This document shows positions 26,724 to 35,391 of a DNA stretch of 64,000 bases, in pieces. Both the position numbers and the translations under genes were made by a program. The stretch's first letter is position 1. Every line of letters starts with the position of its first letter. The stretch lies in NCBI GenBank assembly GCA_030605085.1, contig JAUWBH010000007.1:4489-68488 (forward strand), written 5' to 3'. Source of the stretch: Promethearchaeota archaeon (GTDB lineage Archaea; Asgardarchaeota; Lokiarchaeia; Sigynarchaeales; SOKP01). The notes under the pieces were generated by a model that was not told the DNA's origin, did no database searches, and saw nothing but the letters and a program-made list of their open reading frames with translations.

Positions 26724-27175
26724 GTCAATTTATATATATTATTTGAGACTTCTCCATCTTCAGTTTCTATAAGATATCTTGATAGTTCGTTTATTACTTT
26801 ATCAAATTCAGATGTAATCGGTCTTATATTCAATAACGATGGAAAAATTGCTAATAATTTAAGATTATCTGCTACAGATTGAATAAGGATCATAAATCCA
26901 TTATTAAAAAAATCGTCTACCACTCCCACTGATATTAATTCCCTTTTATTATCGAAGTCTATTAATCCAATATCATTCTTAGATAATGAGTCAATTGCAC
27001 TATAAAATGCTATAATTTTTTTTTCGTATAAATCATCATCAATAAAATCATCCTTTATTGTGGCAAGTATGAATCCTTCTTTGTCTAAAATAGAACTAGC
27101 TAAAATTTTTGCTCTTTTTTTAAAGATCTTAAGCAATTCATTTATCCTTTTTTCTAATTCTTCCATCCCAATCAT
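26720..27175 (-). CDS. Roadblock/LC7 domain protein
   Basis: A 151-residue single-domain protein of the roadblock/MglB class. It has an N-terminal helix, 'ILASSILDKEGFILATIKDD', a central helix 'FYSAIDSLSKND' and the closing strands 'NNGFMILIQSVADNLKLLAI'. These proteins bind and regulate small GTPases (MglB on MglA; LAMTOR/roadblock on Rag). The 4-base ATGA overlap with the longin-roadblock-GTPase gene suggests a stable pair. Confidence 0.8.
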   Translation of the reverse strand: MIGMEELEKRINELLKIFKKRAKILASSILDKEGFILATIKDDFIDDDLYEKKIIAFYSAIDSLSKNDIGLIDFDNKRELISVGVVDDFFNNGFMILIQSVADNLKLLAIFPSLLNIRPITSEFDKVINELSRYLIETEDGEVSNNIYKLT

Positions 27176-27356
27176 TTTATTTTACCAATAATCCTTGTTG
27201 CTTCGAATTAATCATAAAATACTATTTATTATCACAAATCTTTTTGTTTGCTGTTTTTTACGAAAAAATTATAAAAGAAGTTATATAAATAGCTTTTTAA
27301 ATCGTAAAATTAATTTCACTAAGATCTTTTAAATTGCACACAATTTAAGATATAAC

Positions 27357-27401
27357 AAAGTTTAAATAATTCTATTTTTGTTTTGTAAATAATATTTACA
27401 A
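27357..27401 (+). promoter_or_regulatory. Promoter with palindromic operator, copy A
   Basis: AGTTTAAATAATT forms a TATA-type box, followed 15 bases on by the perfect palindrome TTGTAAATAATATTTACAA (27383-27401). It lies about 90 bases before the longin-like gene. An almost identical arrangement, with the sequence between box and palindrome also alike, precedes the MCP at 32734-32777. The remaining gap 27176-27491 shows nothing else. Confidence 0.65.
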
Positions 27402-27491
27402 AAAATTTAAAAAAGATGTGGTTAAATCCACTCAATATCTTTATCAAAATTTTTACAATTAAAAAATTAAAATTTATGCATGAAGTGAAGG

Positions 27492-28301
27492 ATGGTTATG
27501 GAAAATTCCCAAAAATCGAAAAGTGATTTAAAATGTTTGCAATTATGTGGGTTTGGATTAGTAAAGATTTTAAAAACTAATTCATGGGAGGATTTTAATG
27601 TAATTTTGCATAAGGGGATTAGTATGGCGCTTATTCAAAATGTAATTGACTTGAGTAAAGAAGAATTTTTAAATAACACGCAAGGTAATTCAATTATTCC
27701 TATAGATGATTTTATGATCTACAATTATTATTTTCAAGATAATAATGGAAATATCATATTTGTAATTTATATGGATGAAAAAAAACAACAAACGAATTAC
27801 TCAAAGCTGTATCTTATAACAAAAAAAATAAATAAATTTTTCACTTCAAATACCCCAATATCAGAAATAATAAATATTTTTAATACATTGATCGAGGTTC
27901 CTCGAAGTGAGGGAATAATAGCAGTTTTCATTCTTGATCCATCAGGAACTCCTTACTATTTGAAAATTAATAAAGTTAAAAATAATGTTGATAAGAACAA
28001 AGAAGCTATTAGTGGTTTTATTTCAGCACTACATTTACTTTCTAAAGAAATTTTTAATAAAGAATCAAGAGTAAAACTCAAAGAAATTAATGTTGGTAAT
28101 CATCGATTTTATATGATTACAAGAGATAAAGTAATATTTGCTTATTTAGTAGAAAATCCTGATCATTTGATTCAAAGGTACATATACTTAATAGTAGATG
28201 AATTTTTGGACGATTATAAAGAAGTTATAAAAAATTTTAAAGGGGATACTAGCCCATTTAACAATTTTGAAAATAAAATTAATCAATATTTTATAATATG
28301 A
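27492..28301 (+). CDS. Double longin/roadblock-like protein (copy A)
   Basis: A 269-residue soluble protein with two alpha/beta domains. The first is about 15-120 ('CGFGLVKILKTNSWEDF'). The second is about 130-265 ('GIIAVFILDPSGTPYYLKI', 'ISGFISALHLLSKEIF', 'VGNHRFYMITRDKVIFAYLV'). The second matches the longin-like N-terminal domain of the GTPase fusion nearby. A close paralogue sits inside the chemosensory operon at 33908, under a look-alike promoter. The likely role is GTPase or receptor-array regulation; inferred. Start ATG 27492 or 27498. Confidence 0.65.
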   Translation: MVMENSQKSKSDLKCLQLCGFGLVKILKTNSWEDFNVILHKGISMALIQNVIDLSKEEFLNNTQGNSIIPIDDFMIYNYYFQDNNGNIIFVIYMDEKKQQTNYSKLYLITKKINKFFTSNTPISEIINIFNTLIEVPRSEGIIAVFILDPSGTPYYLKINKVKNNVDKNKEAISGFISALHLLSKEIFNKESRVKLKEINVGNHRFYMITRDKVIFAYLVENPDHLIQRYIYLIVDEFLDDYKEVIKNFKGDTSPFNNFENKINQYFII

Positions 28302-28560
28302 ATAGATAATAGAAGGTTTGTTAAAAATGCTAGAAGATATATTTTGGATTATCCAGGAAATCTGGACATTTTGAACTACCACTCACTAACATGTGTGGAT
28401 TCCTAATTCATTGAAAACAGCTCAACAAGATTTGGGAATCGTGCCGAGTCTTACATTTTCTCTAAAGGCTTAACTTTCCGCTATTCCATCGGTAGAATTC
28501 CGTTTCTTTTTGTAGTCGTTGGTTATCCGACCAAAGAGTAGGAATTAATTAAAATATATT
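28302..28560 (-). pseudogene. Decayed coding relic
   Basis: Minus-strand translation over about 28390-28560 gives protein-like pieces broken by two stops ('RNSTDGIAES', 'AFRENVRLGTIPKSC', 'AVFNELGIHTC'). The layout, next to an IS605-type hairpin, suggests the decayed 3' end of an IS605-family accessory gene. The family call is weak. Confidence 0.3.
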
Positions 28561-28611
28561 TTAAGAGAATTAAAAAAAAAGTAGCGCGAAGATTTAGTGA
28601 ATTCTCCTCAA

Positions 28612-28654
28612 GCTCAATTCATCACCTTCCTAAAGAGAAGGTGTTTTCTTGAGC
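28612..28654. repeat. Long IS605-type hairpin
   Basis: Outer arms GCTCAA/TTGAGC enclose inner arms CACCTTC/GAAGGTG. Spacer AATTCAT on one side and TTTTC on the other are in the style of IS200/IS605 ends. The right flank (CTTGAGCAGT then GATAAAA) recurs inverted at 25184-25212. No intact transposase is nearby. Confidence 0.55.
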
Positions 28655-28859
28655 AGTCAGGATAAAAATTAATACGATACTTTCATTATTCAAAGTTTTA
28701 AGGATTATATTAAAATGAAACATAGCCTTTTTACCACAAACCATTTTTATTATTTTTCTTTATAATTTTAATACAAAAACATTGGTTAAAAGTCTTTTTT
28801 GTATTTTTTATGTTAAAAATTTGCAAGAATCAGAGGTGAATACTCACCACTGTTCATCA

Positions 28860-28893
28860 GAGCCCCGCGTGCGACTTTCACCGCACGGGGCTC
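28860..28893 (-). ncRNA. Group II intron domain V
   Basis: A 34-nt hairpin reading, on the minus strand, GAGCCCCGTGCGGTGAAAGT and then CGCACGCGGGGCTC. It has the GTGCGGTGAAAGTCGCAC core with the GAAA tetraloop that forms the ribozyme active site. Confidence 0.93.
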
Positions 28894-29009
28894 AAGCCCC
28901 AAGTGCTCAGCATTATGTTACCATATCTCCTCTGGAGAACCTTCTCAGAAATCTCCCCGGAAGTTTCAAGTTACCAATCCACCACCTATAGGAGAAGAAG
29001 GTCATTATC

Positions 29010-30539
29010 TTAAGGATCTACTTTCTGCTTGTACCTCTGTTGGCGATCTCTCCAGTATTTACATGCTTTTGAGTCGTAAGGACTTGTATGAATCCTGACC
29101 TTTGGCCATTTCCACCATTTCTTGACGCATAAAGTATATGGTTCGACCAAGTGGATTCCCTGATAAGAGAAAACCCACTTTCTATTCCCTATTGTTTTCC
29201 AGTATCGATTGCGGATCCATTTTCGACCCCTCTTTCTAGGATGACGGTGCCTAGCCCATCGCCACATCATTTCCCATATACGATATGACAGATAGGTAAA
29301 TGCTCTAAAAGCATTACTCCATTTAAAATAATTACAAAATCCTCTAATGCGTTTATTCAAACCTTTTATAAGGTCTATCACATCGCTATTCCAGTTCCAT
29401 CTCATATAATTCTTCAGCTTGATCATGAATCGATCTAACCTGTCCCGACTCGGAAAGTAAATAAACTCCTTAATGGAGCCCTCTCGGCGGTAAAATCTTC
29501 GGAATGTAAAACCCAAAAATTTAAAACCTTCCGATAGGTTTACAATTTGAGTCTTTGCTTCATTCAGGTTCAGACCGACCGTTAAAAGAAAAGACTTTAC
29601 CTTAGGTAACACATAACTCACTAAGACATCTCTAGATGGTGCAAGGATGATAAAATCATCCGCATATCGAAATAAGGCTACATCCTTATTATATCCCCCT
29701 CTATGCGATGGAGGCTTATACTTGTTTGTTCTTGAATAAATTCCGAACTGCCTTTCAAGTCCATCCAGGGCGATATTTGCCAAGAGAGGGCTAATAACAC
29801 CTCCTTGAGGTATGCCTTTCTTTTGCCTTTCAAATCCAATCTTACTAATTAAGCCAGACTTCAACCATTTTCTAATTATTTTCTGAAATGGGCTACTATT
29901 AATCTTTACCAATAAAGCACCATGATCAATGTTATCAAAACATTTCGTGATATCAGCATCAAAAACCCATCCAGGGTGGGGTCTACATCCCTTTCTATGA
30001 ACCAATGTAGTTACAATATGACTTACCGCATCAATTGCACTTTTTCCTGGTCGAAATCCAAAGCTGTGGGGTTCAAACTTTGCTTCCCACTCTGGTTCCA
30101 TTGCAAGCAGTACTAAGGCTTGCATGACTCGATCTCGTATCGTAGGAATTCCAAGTTTGCGTCGATCCCCATTTGGTTTGGGGATCCATCTCACTTTCAC
30201 AGGGTTAGGCTTGTAGTTCCTTAACTCTAAACTTTCTGCAAGAGATATTTTGGCTTTCCCCGTTTTAACTAAACATCCGTCAATTCCAGGTGTGTTTTTA
30301 CCCGCATTGATTTCTGTAACGAGTTTTACCGCCAACAATCTTGCAGATAGCGATCTTACAAGTAACTTTTGATATTGCTTAACTCTCCAAAAGTTACCTA
30401 TCTGAGCATCTCGGAAAATCTTTTGTTGTTTATTCTCGACTTGATGCTTGACCTGAGACCAATCAATCTGATCCCATTCAATTTGCACCCGCTGGTTGGT
30501 GCGTACAAAATTCTTTTCTGTCTCACGCCTTCCTTCCAT
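29010..30539 (-). CDS. ltrA: Group II intron reverse transcriptase/maturase
   Basis: A 509-residue intron-encoded protein. RT blocks are visible: 'GIDGCLVKTGKAK', 'VRWIPKPNGDRRKLGIPTIR', 'FDADITKCFDNIDH', 'GIPQGGVISPLLANIALDG' and the catalytic 'FRYADDFIIL'. The maturase domain (X) follows, with 'LNKRIRGFCNYFKWSNAF' and the 'RHRHPRKRGRKWIRNRYW' block. There is no C-terminal HNH endonuclease, so it would insert by the endonuclease-independent route or rely on replication forks. The reading frame is intact, suggesting recent activity. Probably acquired horizontally from bacteria; inferred. Confidence 0.95.
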   Translation of the reverse strand: MEGRRETEKNFVRTNQRVQIEWDQIDWSQVKHQVENKQQKIFRDAQIGNFWRVKQYQKLLVRSLSARLLAVKLVTEINAGKNTPGIDGCLVKTGKAKISLAESLELRNYKPNPVKVRWIPKPNGDRRKLGIPTIRDRVMQALVLLAMEPEWEAKFEPHSFGFRPGKSAIDAVSHIVTTLVHRKGCRPHPGWVFDADITKCFDNIDHGALLVKINSSPFQKIIRKWLKSGLISKIGFERQKKGIPQGGVISPLLANIALDGLERQFGIYSRTNKYKPPSHRGGYNKDVALFRYADDFIILAPSRDVLVSYVLPKVKSFLLTVGLNLNEAKTQIVNLSEGFKFLGFTFRRFYRREGSIKEFIYFPSRDRLDRFMIKLKNYMRWNWNSDVIDLIKGLNKRIRGFCNYFKWSNAFRAFTYLSYRIWEMMWRWARHRHPRKRGRKWIRNRYWKTIGNRKWVFSYQGIHLVEPYTLCVKKWWKWPKVRIHTSPYDSKACKYWRDRQQRYKQKVDP

Positions 30540-31040
30540 TAGAAAATATCCTACAATTGTTTTCCGTTGAGGTCATAGGTAGTCAGCCCCATTCGGGCGG
30601 GTATATACCCTATCCTTCGCATTACCGAAGGCATTAGCTTACACCTAATCTCTGCCTCTCATGGAGGCTTTATGGAGTTCCCTTATTCGGACATTTCGTG
30701 ACCCTTAGGAGCCTGCTCTACGCCGAGCGCTTTCCGGTCAGATGAATGTGTAATGATCAAATACACATTCCTAACGCCATTGCCTTCTTTGGTCAAACTG
30801 CGTATCAACTCCCTTTCGCAGCCTATATTTCACGACGCTTAAGCACAGGTTCACTTTCGTTCTCCATAGGTCACTTTGGCTAGCCCTATCTATTTGGGGA
30901 GTTAATAGAATCGGTACATTACCGCGCATGCTTTAGAGCCTACACCTTTTAAGTGCAAGTCCGCGCGATTGCCATAAGCGGTCTGACTCCACTGCCCATT
31001 ATTATGGGATTCTGAATAAAAGCTTTACTCCGCCGCATTG

Positions 31041-31215
31041 ATCAGTAATCAAAAAATGTCACAAAATCAGTAATTAACTGACACTTAATAAATTACTGCC
31101 CACGAGTCGTCAGTAATGAAAAATGTCAGTAAAATCGTTATTTTTAAACCCTATTTAATGCGTCTAGTTTTGACAACTGATGTATGTCGTCAGTAATTAA
31201 TACTGACATTTTTCA
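31041..31215. repeat. CAGTAAT/TGTCAGT repeat cluster
   Basis: The block TCAGTAAT-(C/G)-A5/6-TGTCA-xx-AAAATC occurs directly at 31041-31068 and 31109-31136. A rearranged copy 'CGTCAGTAATTAATACTGAC' is at 31188-31207, with further ATTACTG and CTGACA words between. It lies between the intron 5' end and the transposase gene, where transposase-binding or promoter sites would be expected. Confidence 0.55.
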
Positions 31216-31391
31216 AACGAGTTGTAACTTAGGAAAAAGTAATTTAAATGATAAAGTATGATTCAAATAGTATTTTCATTTAATATTCTCTTCGAGCTTC
31301 ATTAAATACACCTAAATTTAAAGGTAAAACAATAAAAGGTGATAAAAATAAGAGATTATAAAAAGAAAAAAAAATATGAAGAAGCTAGAAA

Positions 31392-32417
31392 TTGCGTCAT
31401 AATAAAGGACTTTCAACAGAAGAACTTGCATTATATTTCGGTAAATCGGAAAGAACAATATACAGATGGCTAAAACTAACCAGTCAAAAAGAATCACTCG
31501 TTCATACGAAATCTATAAAGAAAAAGAAGCGTTCAAAAAAGTATTCTCTTGAGATCTTTAACCATATTATAGAATTAAAAGAAGAATTACCGCAACGAAG
31601 TGCTCCATTAGTACATTCAATACTGAAGAGAGAATTTCCAACTAGTTGCCCTTCTCTATCAACGATTCGAAAATATATACGAGATCAAGGGCTTACTTAT
31701 AAGCCAACATATCGTAAACAAGGATATATTAAATTTGAGAGAAAGAGACCTAATGATCTATGGCAAATTGATATAGCTGGAGTTCAAACGGTTGGACATT
31801 TGAAGAAATTATATTTAATTGCTTTACTAGATGACTGCTCGAGGTTCATAGTTGCTGCAGAATACTTTAAAGACCAAAAGGATATAAATGTGCAAAAAAT
31901 CATTCGTAATGCGGTTATAGCCTATGGAAGACCTAACCAAATCCTTGCGGATAATGGAACTCAGTTTAGAAATCTTATTGGTAAACTAGGAACTAAATAT
32001 ACGATTCTTCTTGAATATTTAGATATTAAACCTATTTTTTCTAAACCAAATCATCCTCAGACTAAGGGTAAGCTTGAAAGATGGTTCGGAACCGTTAAAC
32101 AAATGTTTCTGGTTGAAGCTCGAAATCAAGTTAAAAATGATCCTGACTGTTCTTTGGCTGATTTTAACCAAAGATTTAAAAAATGGGTCGATTGGTACAA
32201 CAACGAGAAGTCACATCGCAGTTTACTAGATAATGGTCCACCTGCTAAAATCTTTTTTGAACCTAAGAATCGATTTTTTAGACCACTAAAAGCAAAAGTG
32301 AATTGGGATCGATGGCTTTACGATTTAGCACAAAGAAAGGTTAATAAATACAATGAAATCTCATACAAGTCTCAAAAATTATTTCAGTTTGTGGTAAAAA
32401 AATCTAATATTTGTTAA
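31392..32417 (+). CDS. DDE transposase, rve/IS481-like
   Basis: A 341-residue transposase. It has an N-terminal helix-turn-helix (TEELALYFGKSERTIYRWL) and a second HTH (about 75-110). The RNase-H-like core shows 'NDLWQIDIAGVQ' (first Asp), 'PNQILADNGTQFRN' (second Asp) and 'KPNHPQTKGKLERWFGTVKQ' (Glu). The final residues are encoded by the right end motif GTTTGTGGTAAAAA. The start is uncertain: the nearest upstream bases are AT-rich with no ribosome site. Active residues are all present. Confidence 0.88.
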   Translation: MRHNKGLSTEELALYFGKSERTIYRWLKLTSQKESLVHTKSIKKKKRSKKYSLEIFNHIIELKEELPQRSAPLVHSILKREFPTSCPSLSTIRKYIRDQGLTYKPTYRKQGYIKFERKRPNDLWQIDIAGVQTVGHLKKLYLIALLDDCSRFIVAAEYFKDQKDINVQKIIRNAVIAYGRPNQILADNGTQFRNLIGKLGTKYTILLEYLDIKPIFSKPNHPQTKGKLERWFGTVKQMFLVEARNQVKNDPDCSLADFNQRFKKWVDWYNNEKSHRSLLDNGPPAKIFFEPKNRFFRPLKAKVNWDRWLYDLAQRKVNKYNEISYKSQKLFQFVVKKSNIC

Positions 32418-32733
32418 AAATATCTAATCTTTATTAATTATTTTATAAAAAAAATGTTATATAAATGTTTTCGATTATTTAAGAAATTCATGAGAGGAAA
32501 TTTTTCTTTTGCTGTTCTAAGAAATACAATTATATCACAAATTAAATTTTAAAAAATTGATATAAATTGATAAGATTAGCTTTAGATTAACAATTTAAAA
32601 ATCACATCGTATTAGATTTTTTTTTTATATTTTAAAAATTTTGATAAAACTATCGTAATAATTCCCATTTTATTCAGTTGGAAAATTATAATTTGTAAAA
32701 AAAGAATTTAATATTAATTTTTTGTTATAACGA
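32418..32733. other. Gene-free AT-rich stretch
   Basis: Holds 'TTATTAATTATTTTATAAAA' (about 32430), also present at 25009 next to the same end motif. No coding frame seen. It leads into the MCP promoter. Confidence 0.4.
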
Positions 32734-32777
32734 AACTTTAAATATAAGATTTTTGTTCTTGTAAATAATATTTATAA
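32734..32777 (+). promoter_or_regulatory. Promoter with palindromic operator, copy B
   Basis: AACTTTAAATATAAG is a TATA-type box, and TTGTAAATAATATTTATAA (32759-32777) matches the perfect palindrome of copy A with one change. It lies about 70 bases before the MCP, the first gene of the chemosensory operon. The shared sequence covers roughly 60 bases, so the two promoters are duplicates and probably answer to one regulator. Confidence 0.65.
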
Positions 32778-32845
32778 AAAAATTAAAAAGATTATTATCA
32801 AAAAAAACTTAAATAATTTGCTACTAAAAAAGGTGTTAAAAAAAT

Positions 32846-33808
32846 ATGAATGTTTCGCAAAGATTTATGTTGGTATTTGGAGCTATATTAGCGATGGTAA
32901 CATTAATAGGGGTAATGGGTATTATTCCTGTAGATAGTTACCCTTCTCAGTTTTTCAAAACAAGTTCTTTAATTGTAGTATTATCAGTTTGTCTAGCAAT
33001 AGGAGGATTTTTGGCTATAACTACCGTTAGAAAGGTAAGTGGAATTGAGGAAAAGGAGAAATCAATGGAAGCAATAATTGACCACGCTGAAGAAGTTTCG
33101 ATTAATGTTGCAAATATTGCTGCAGAGTTAGAAGCAATCAGTAATGAAGTGGATAAACACTCCCACGAAATTGGAGAAACTTCGCACAAACTTGTTGGTG
33201 CCACTAAAGGACAAGTTGAGGCGCTAAAAGCAATTGAAGCACATGCAGAGGATGTTGATAGACACTCTCACGAAATTGTGGACCATACTGCTGATATCGA
33301 TAAAATCATGGATATAATCACTAGTATCTCCGAACAAACAAATTTACTCGCTCTCAACGCGAGTATAGAAGCAGGAAGGGCAGGTGAACATGGTCGAGGT
33401 TTTGCCGTTGTTGCCGATGAGGTAAGAAAGCTTGCCGAAGAATCCAAAAAGGCAGTTATTGATTCTAGTGAAAAGATAGAAGAAATTGAAAGATTGATTA
33501 AAGATACGGTTGAAGCACTTGATAGAGTAACTAAAGAAATTGAAGAAGCAGAAGAGCATGAAGAGGTAAATGAGCAAGGTTTAGAGGTAATAATGAATGC
33601 TTCCGATTCTCAAACCGTTGCAATGGACGAAATTACTGCTACTGCTCATAGATTAGATGTAGTAGCTGAAGAACTGAAAGAAATGCTAGATATCCATAAA
33701 GGTGAAAGGGTAGCGGAGGCTATAAAAGAGGAACGCCCTAAACTGAAAAAAGAAAGTGAAAATGTTTTGAAAGCTACTGAAAAGAGCCCCGAAATCGTTA
33801 AAAAATAA
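32846..33808 (+). CDS. Methyl-accepting chemotaxis protein without sensor domain
   Basis: A 320-residue chemoreceptor. Two membrane helices (about 7-28 and 41-62) are joined by only about 12 outside residues, so there is no extracellular ligand domain. A coiled-coil signalling domain follows, with hairpin tip '[20 protein letters not shown]' and '[16 protein letters not shown]', which contacts CheA and CheW. Glu/Gln-rich helices offer methylation sites, but no cheR or cheB lies in the window. It heads the operon and may sense membrane state or through a partner such as the longin protein downstream. Confidence 0.9.
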   Translation: MNVSQRFMLVFGAILAMVTLIGVMGIIPVDSYPSQFFKTSSLIVVLSVCLAIGGFLAITTVRKVSGIEEKEKSMEAIIDHAEEVSINVANIAAELEAISNEVDKHSHEIGETSHKLVGATKGQVEALKAIEAHAEDVDRHSHEIVDHTADIDKIMDIITSISEQTNLLALNASIEAGRAGEHGRGFAVVADEVRKLAEESKKAVIDSSEKIEEIERLIKDTVEALDRVTKEIEEAEEHEEVNEQGLEVIMNASDSQTVAMDEITATAHRLDVVAEELKEMLDIHKGERVAEAIKEERPKLKKESENVLKATEKSPEIVKK

Positions 33809-33907
33809 ATAAAAAAATAAACATATCTTTTTCATTATTTTAAAATTATATTTTTCAATCAAGATTACTCACAGTTAATAAATTAAAAAATTAAAGGAAT
33901 GAAGTAA

Positions 33908-34726
33908 ATGATAGTTATGGAAAATTATCATAATAAGATTAGTAACGATACAAGGTCTTTACAAATACTAGGTTTTGGATTGGTTAAAATTATGGAAGCT
34001 AATTCAGGAGGAAAATTTGAAATAATTTTACAAAGGGGAATAGGTATCCCTCTAATTCAAAATGTACTCGAATTATGTAAAAAAGAAATTTTAGATAAAA
34101 AACAAGGTAATTCGATCATTCCTTTAGATGAATTTATGATTTATATTCACTATTTTGAAGATAATCAAGAGAATATATCAGTAATAATATATATGGATGA
34201 GAAAAAAAGCAATTTGAATTATGCAAATTTGTATCTTGTTTCAAAAAAAATAAATAAATTCTTCAGTTCCAATAAGCCAATCTCAGATGTTAAAACATTA
34301 TGTAATACTACGATTGAGATTCCGCGATCTGAGGAAATAAAGGCAATTTTTATAATTAATTCATCTGGAAGTCCTTACTATACAAAGATTAGTAAAATTA
34401 GAACTTCAATTGATAAAAGTCAAATGCATATAAGTGCTTTCATTTCAGCGCTATTTTCATTTTCAAAAGAAGTTATTGGACAAGAATCAGGAGCAAAACT
34501 TAAAGAAATAAATTTTGGAAATCAACGATTTTATATGATTACCAAAAATAAAGTAATATTTGCTTATTTAATTGAAAAATTGAATCAATTAGTTCAAAGA
34601 TATATGTATTATTTGATAGTTGATGAATTTTTGGATAAATACCAAGAAAATATAAAAAATTTTGCTGGTGATATGTCACCATTTGAGGATTTTGATAAAG
34701 TAATTAACCATTATTTTATATTATAA
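33908..34726 (+). CDS. Double longin/roadblock-like protein (copy B)
   Basis: A 272-residue paralogue of the gene at 27492, with the same two-domain plan. It shares the start (MIVMENYHNK), 'LGFGLVKIMEANSG', 'IKAIFIINSSGSPYYTKI', and 'FGNQRFYMITKNKVIFAYLI' near the end. It lies between the MCP and cheW in the same orientation, about 100 bases after the MCP and 27 before cheW, so it is an operon member. A longin-type protein in a chemoreceptor operon is unusual; an adaptor between array and small GTPases is my inference. Confidence 0.7.
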   Translation: MIVMENYHNKISNDTRSLQILGFGLVKIMEANSGGKFEIILQRGIGIPLIQNVLELCKKEILDKKQGNSIIPLDEFMIYIHYFEDNQENISVIIYMDEKKSNLNYANLYLVSKKINKFFSSNKPISDVKTLCNTTIEIPRSEEIKAIFIINSSGSPYYTKISKIRTSIDKSQMHISAFISALFSFSKEVIGQESGAKLKEINFGNQRFYMITKNKVIFAYLIEKLNQLVQRYMYYLIVDEFLDKYQENIKNFAGDMSPFEDFDKVINHYFIL

Positions 34727-34753
34727 ATAGAAATTAAAAGGTACGAAAAAAAA

Positions 34754-35356
34754 ATGGAAGAAAAAGAACAAGTATCCGTTATAATATTTGAAGTAGCATG
34801 GGAACAATTTGCGATTGAACTTCTTGATGTTAAAGAAATAATTCAAGCAGGACAAATAAGAAGATTACCAAAAAGCTTTGATTTTGTCGAAGGAATATAC
34901 AATTATCGAGGAGATATCATTCACATTATTAATCTTAAGAAGAAATTAAACCTAAGTGAATACCTTCTATATGGATCGAAAAAAGCTTTAATTGAAAAAT
35001 CCGAAGAAATAAATGAAGAAAGTGTTGGTACTGACAATGATGAAGAGGATGGTGCTGAAAAAGAGGTTGATGCTGAAAAAGAGGTTGCTGATGGGGAGTC
35101 GAGAAAGTTTATTATCATTGCAAACATCCAAAACTATCATGTTGGATTTTATGTGGATCGGATAATTAATGTATCACATGTCAACATCAACAATATTAAA
35201 AGATTGAGTCCCATTGTTCAAACCAGCGTTAAAATGGAATATATTAGAGGGATCATAAGGTTTGATGATAGACCTAGAATTCTAATTGATTTAAGCAAAA
35301 TTCTTAGCGAAGTTGAGCAACAATTAATTCAAAAAGAGCTTTCATCGTTAATCTAA
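34754..35356 (+). CDS. cheW: CheW coupling protein with acidic insertion
   Basis: Adaptor linking MCPs to CheA. CheW-fold strands are clear: 'VIIFEVAWEQFAIELLDVKE', 'IRRLPKSFDFVEGIYNYRGD' (the conserved xxGxxNxRG turn), 'KFIIIANIQNYHVGFYVDRI' and 'VKMEYIRGIIRFDDRPRILI'. An acidic insertion of about 40 residues (about 78-117, Glu/Asp repeats) sits in the middle of the fold, raising the length to 200 against the usual 150-160. Confidence 0.9.
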   Translation: MEEKEQVSVIIFEVAWEQFAIELLDVKEIIQAGQIRRLPKSFDFVEGIYNYRGDIIHIINLKKKLNLSEYLLYGSKKALIEKSEEINEESVGTDNDEEDGAEKEVDAEKEVADGESRKFIIIANIQNYHVGFYVDRIINVSHVNINNIKRLSPIVQTSVKMEYIRGIIRFDDRPRILIDLSKILSEVEQQLIQKELSSLI

Positions 35357-35391
35357 AAATTATTTATTAAAAAAAAGAGGTAGATAATAGT

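Larger units (their letters stand above)
28829..30990 (-). mobile_element. Group II intron
   Basis: The maturase/RT gene is on the minus strand, with about 450 bases of structured non-coding sequence 5' of it (30540 to about 30990, more GC-rich than the genome) and a textbook domain V (28860-28893) 3' of it. A domain VI hairpin follows (CAGTGGTGA...TCACCTCTG), so the 3' end is near 28829. The 5' end is uncertain, probably 30960-31020. No clean GTGYG was found; GCGCGGACTTGC on the minus strand is the nearest candidate. Confidence 0.85.
28728..32400. mobile_element. IS-like element interrupted by a group II intron
   Basis: TTTTTACCACAAAC at 28728-28741 and its exact complement GTTTGTGGTAAAAA at 32387-32400 form inverted ends. 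Between them lie a group II intron with its reverse transcriptase and an rve-type DDE transposase whose last codons run into the right end. No target-site duplication is evident. Single copies of the end motif elsewhere in the window mean it could also be a widespread short repeat. The whole-element reading is inference. Confidence 0.45.

Noticed and set aside
28782..28991. 69-residue plus-strand ORF
   Set aside because: It is the reverse of intron domains V and VI; the conservation is that of a ribozyme.
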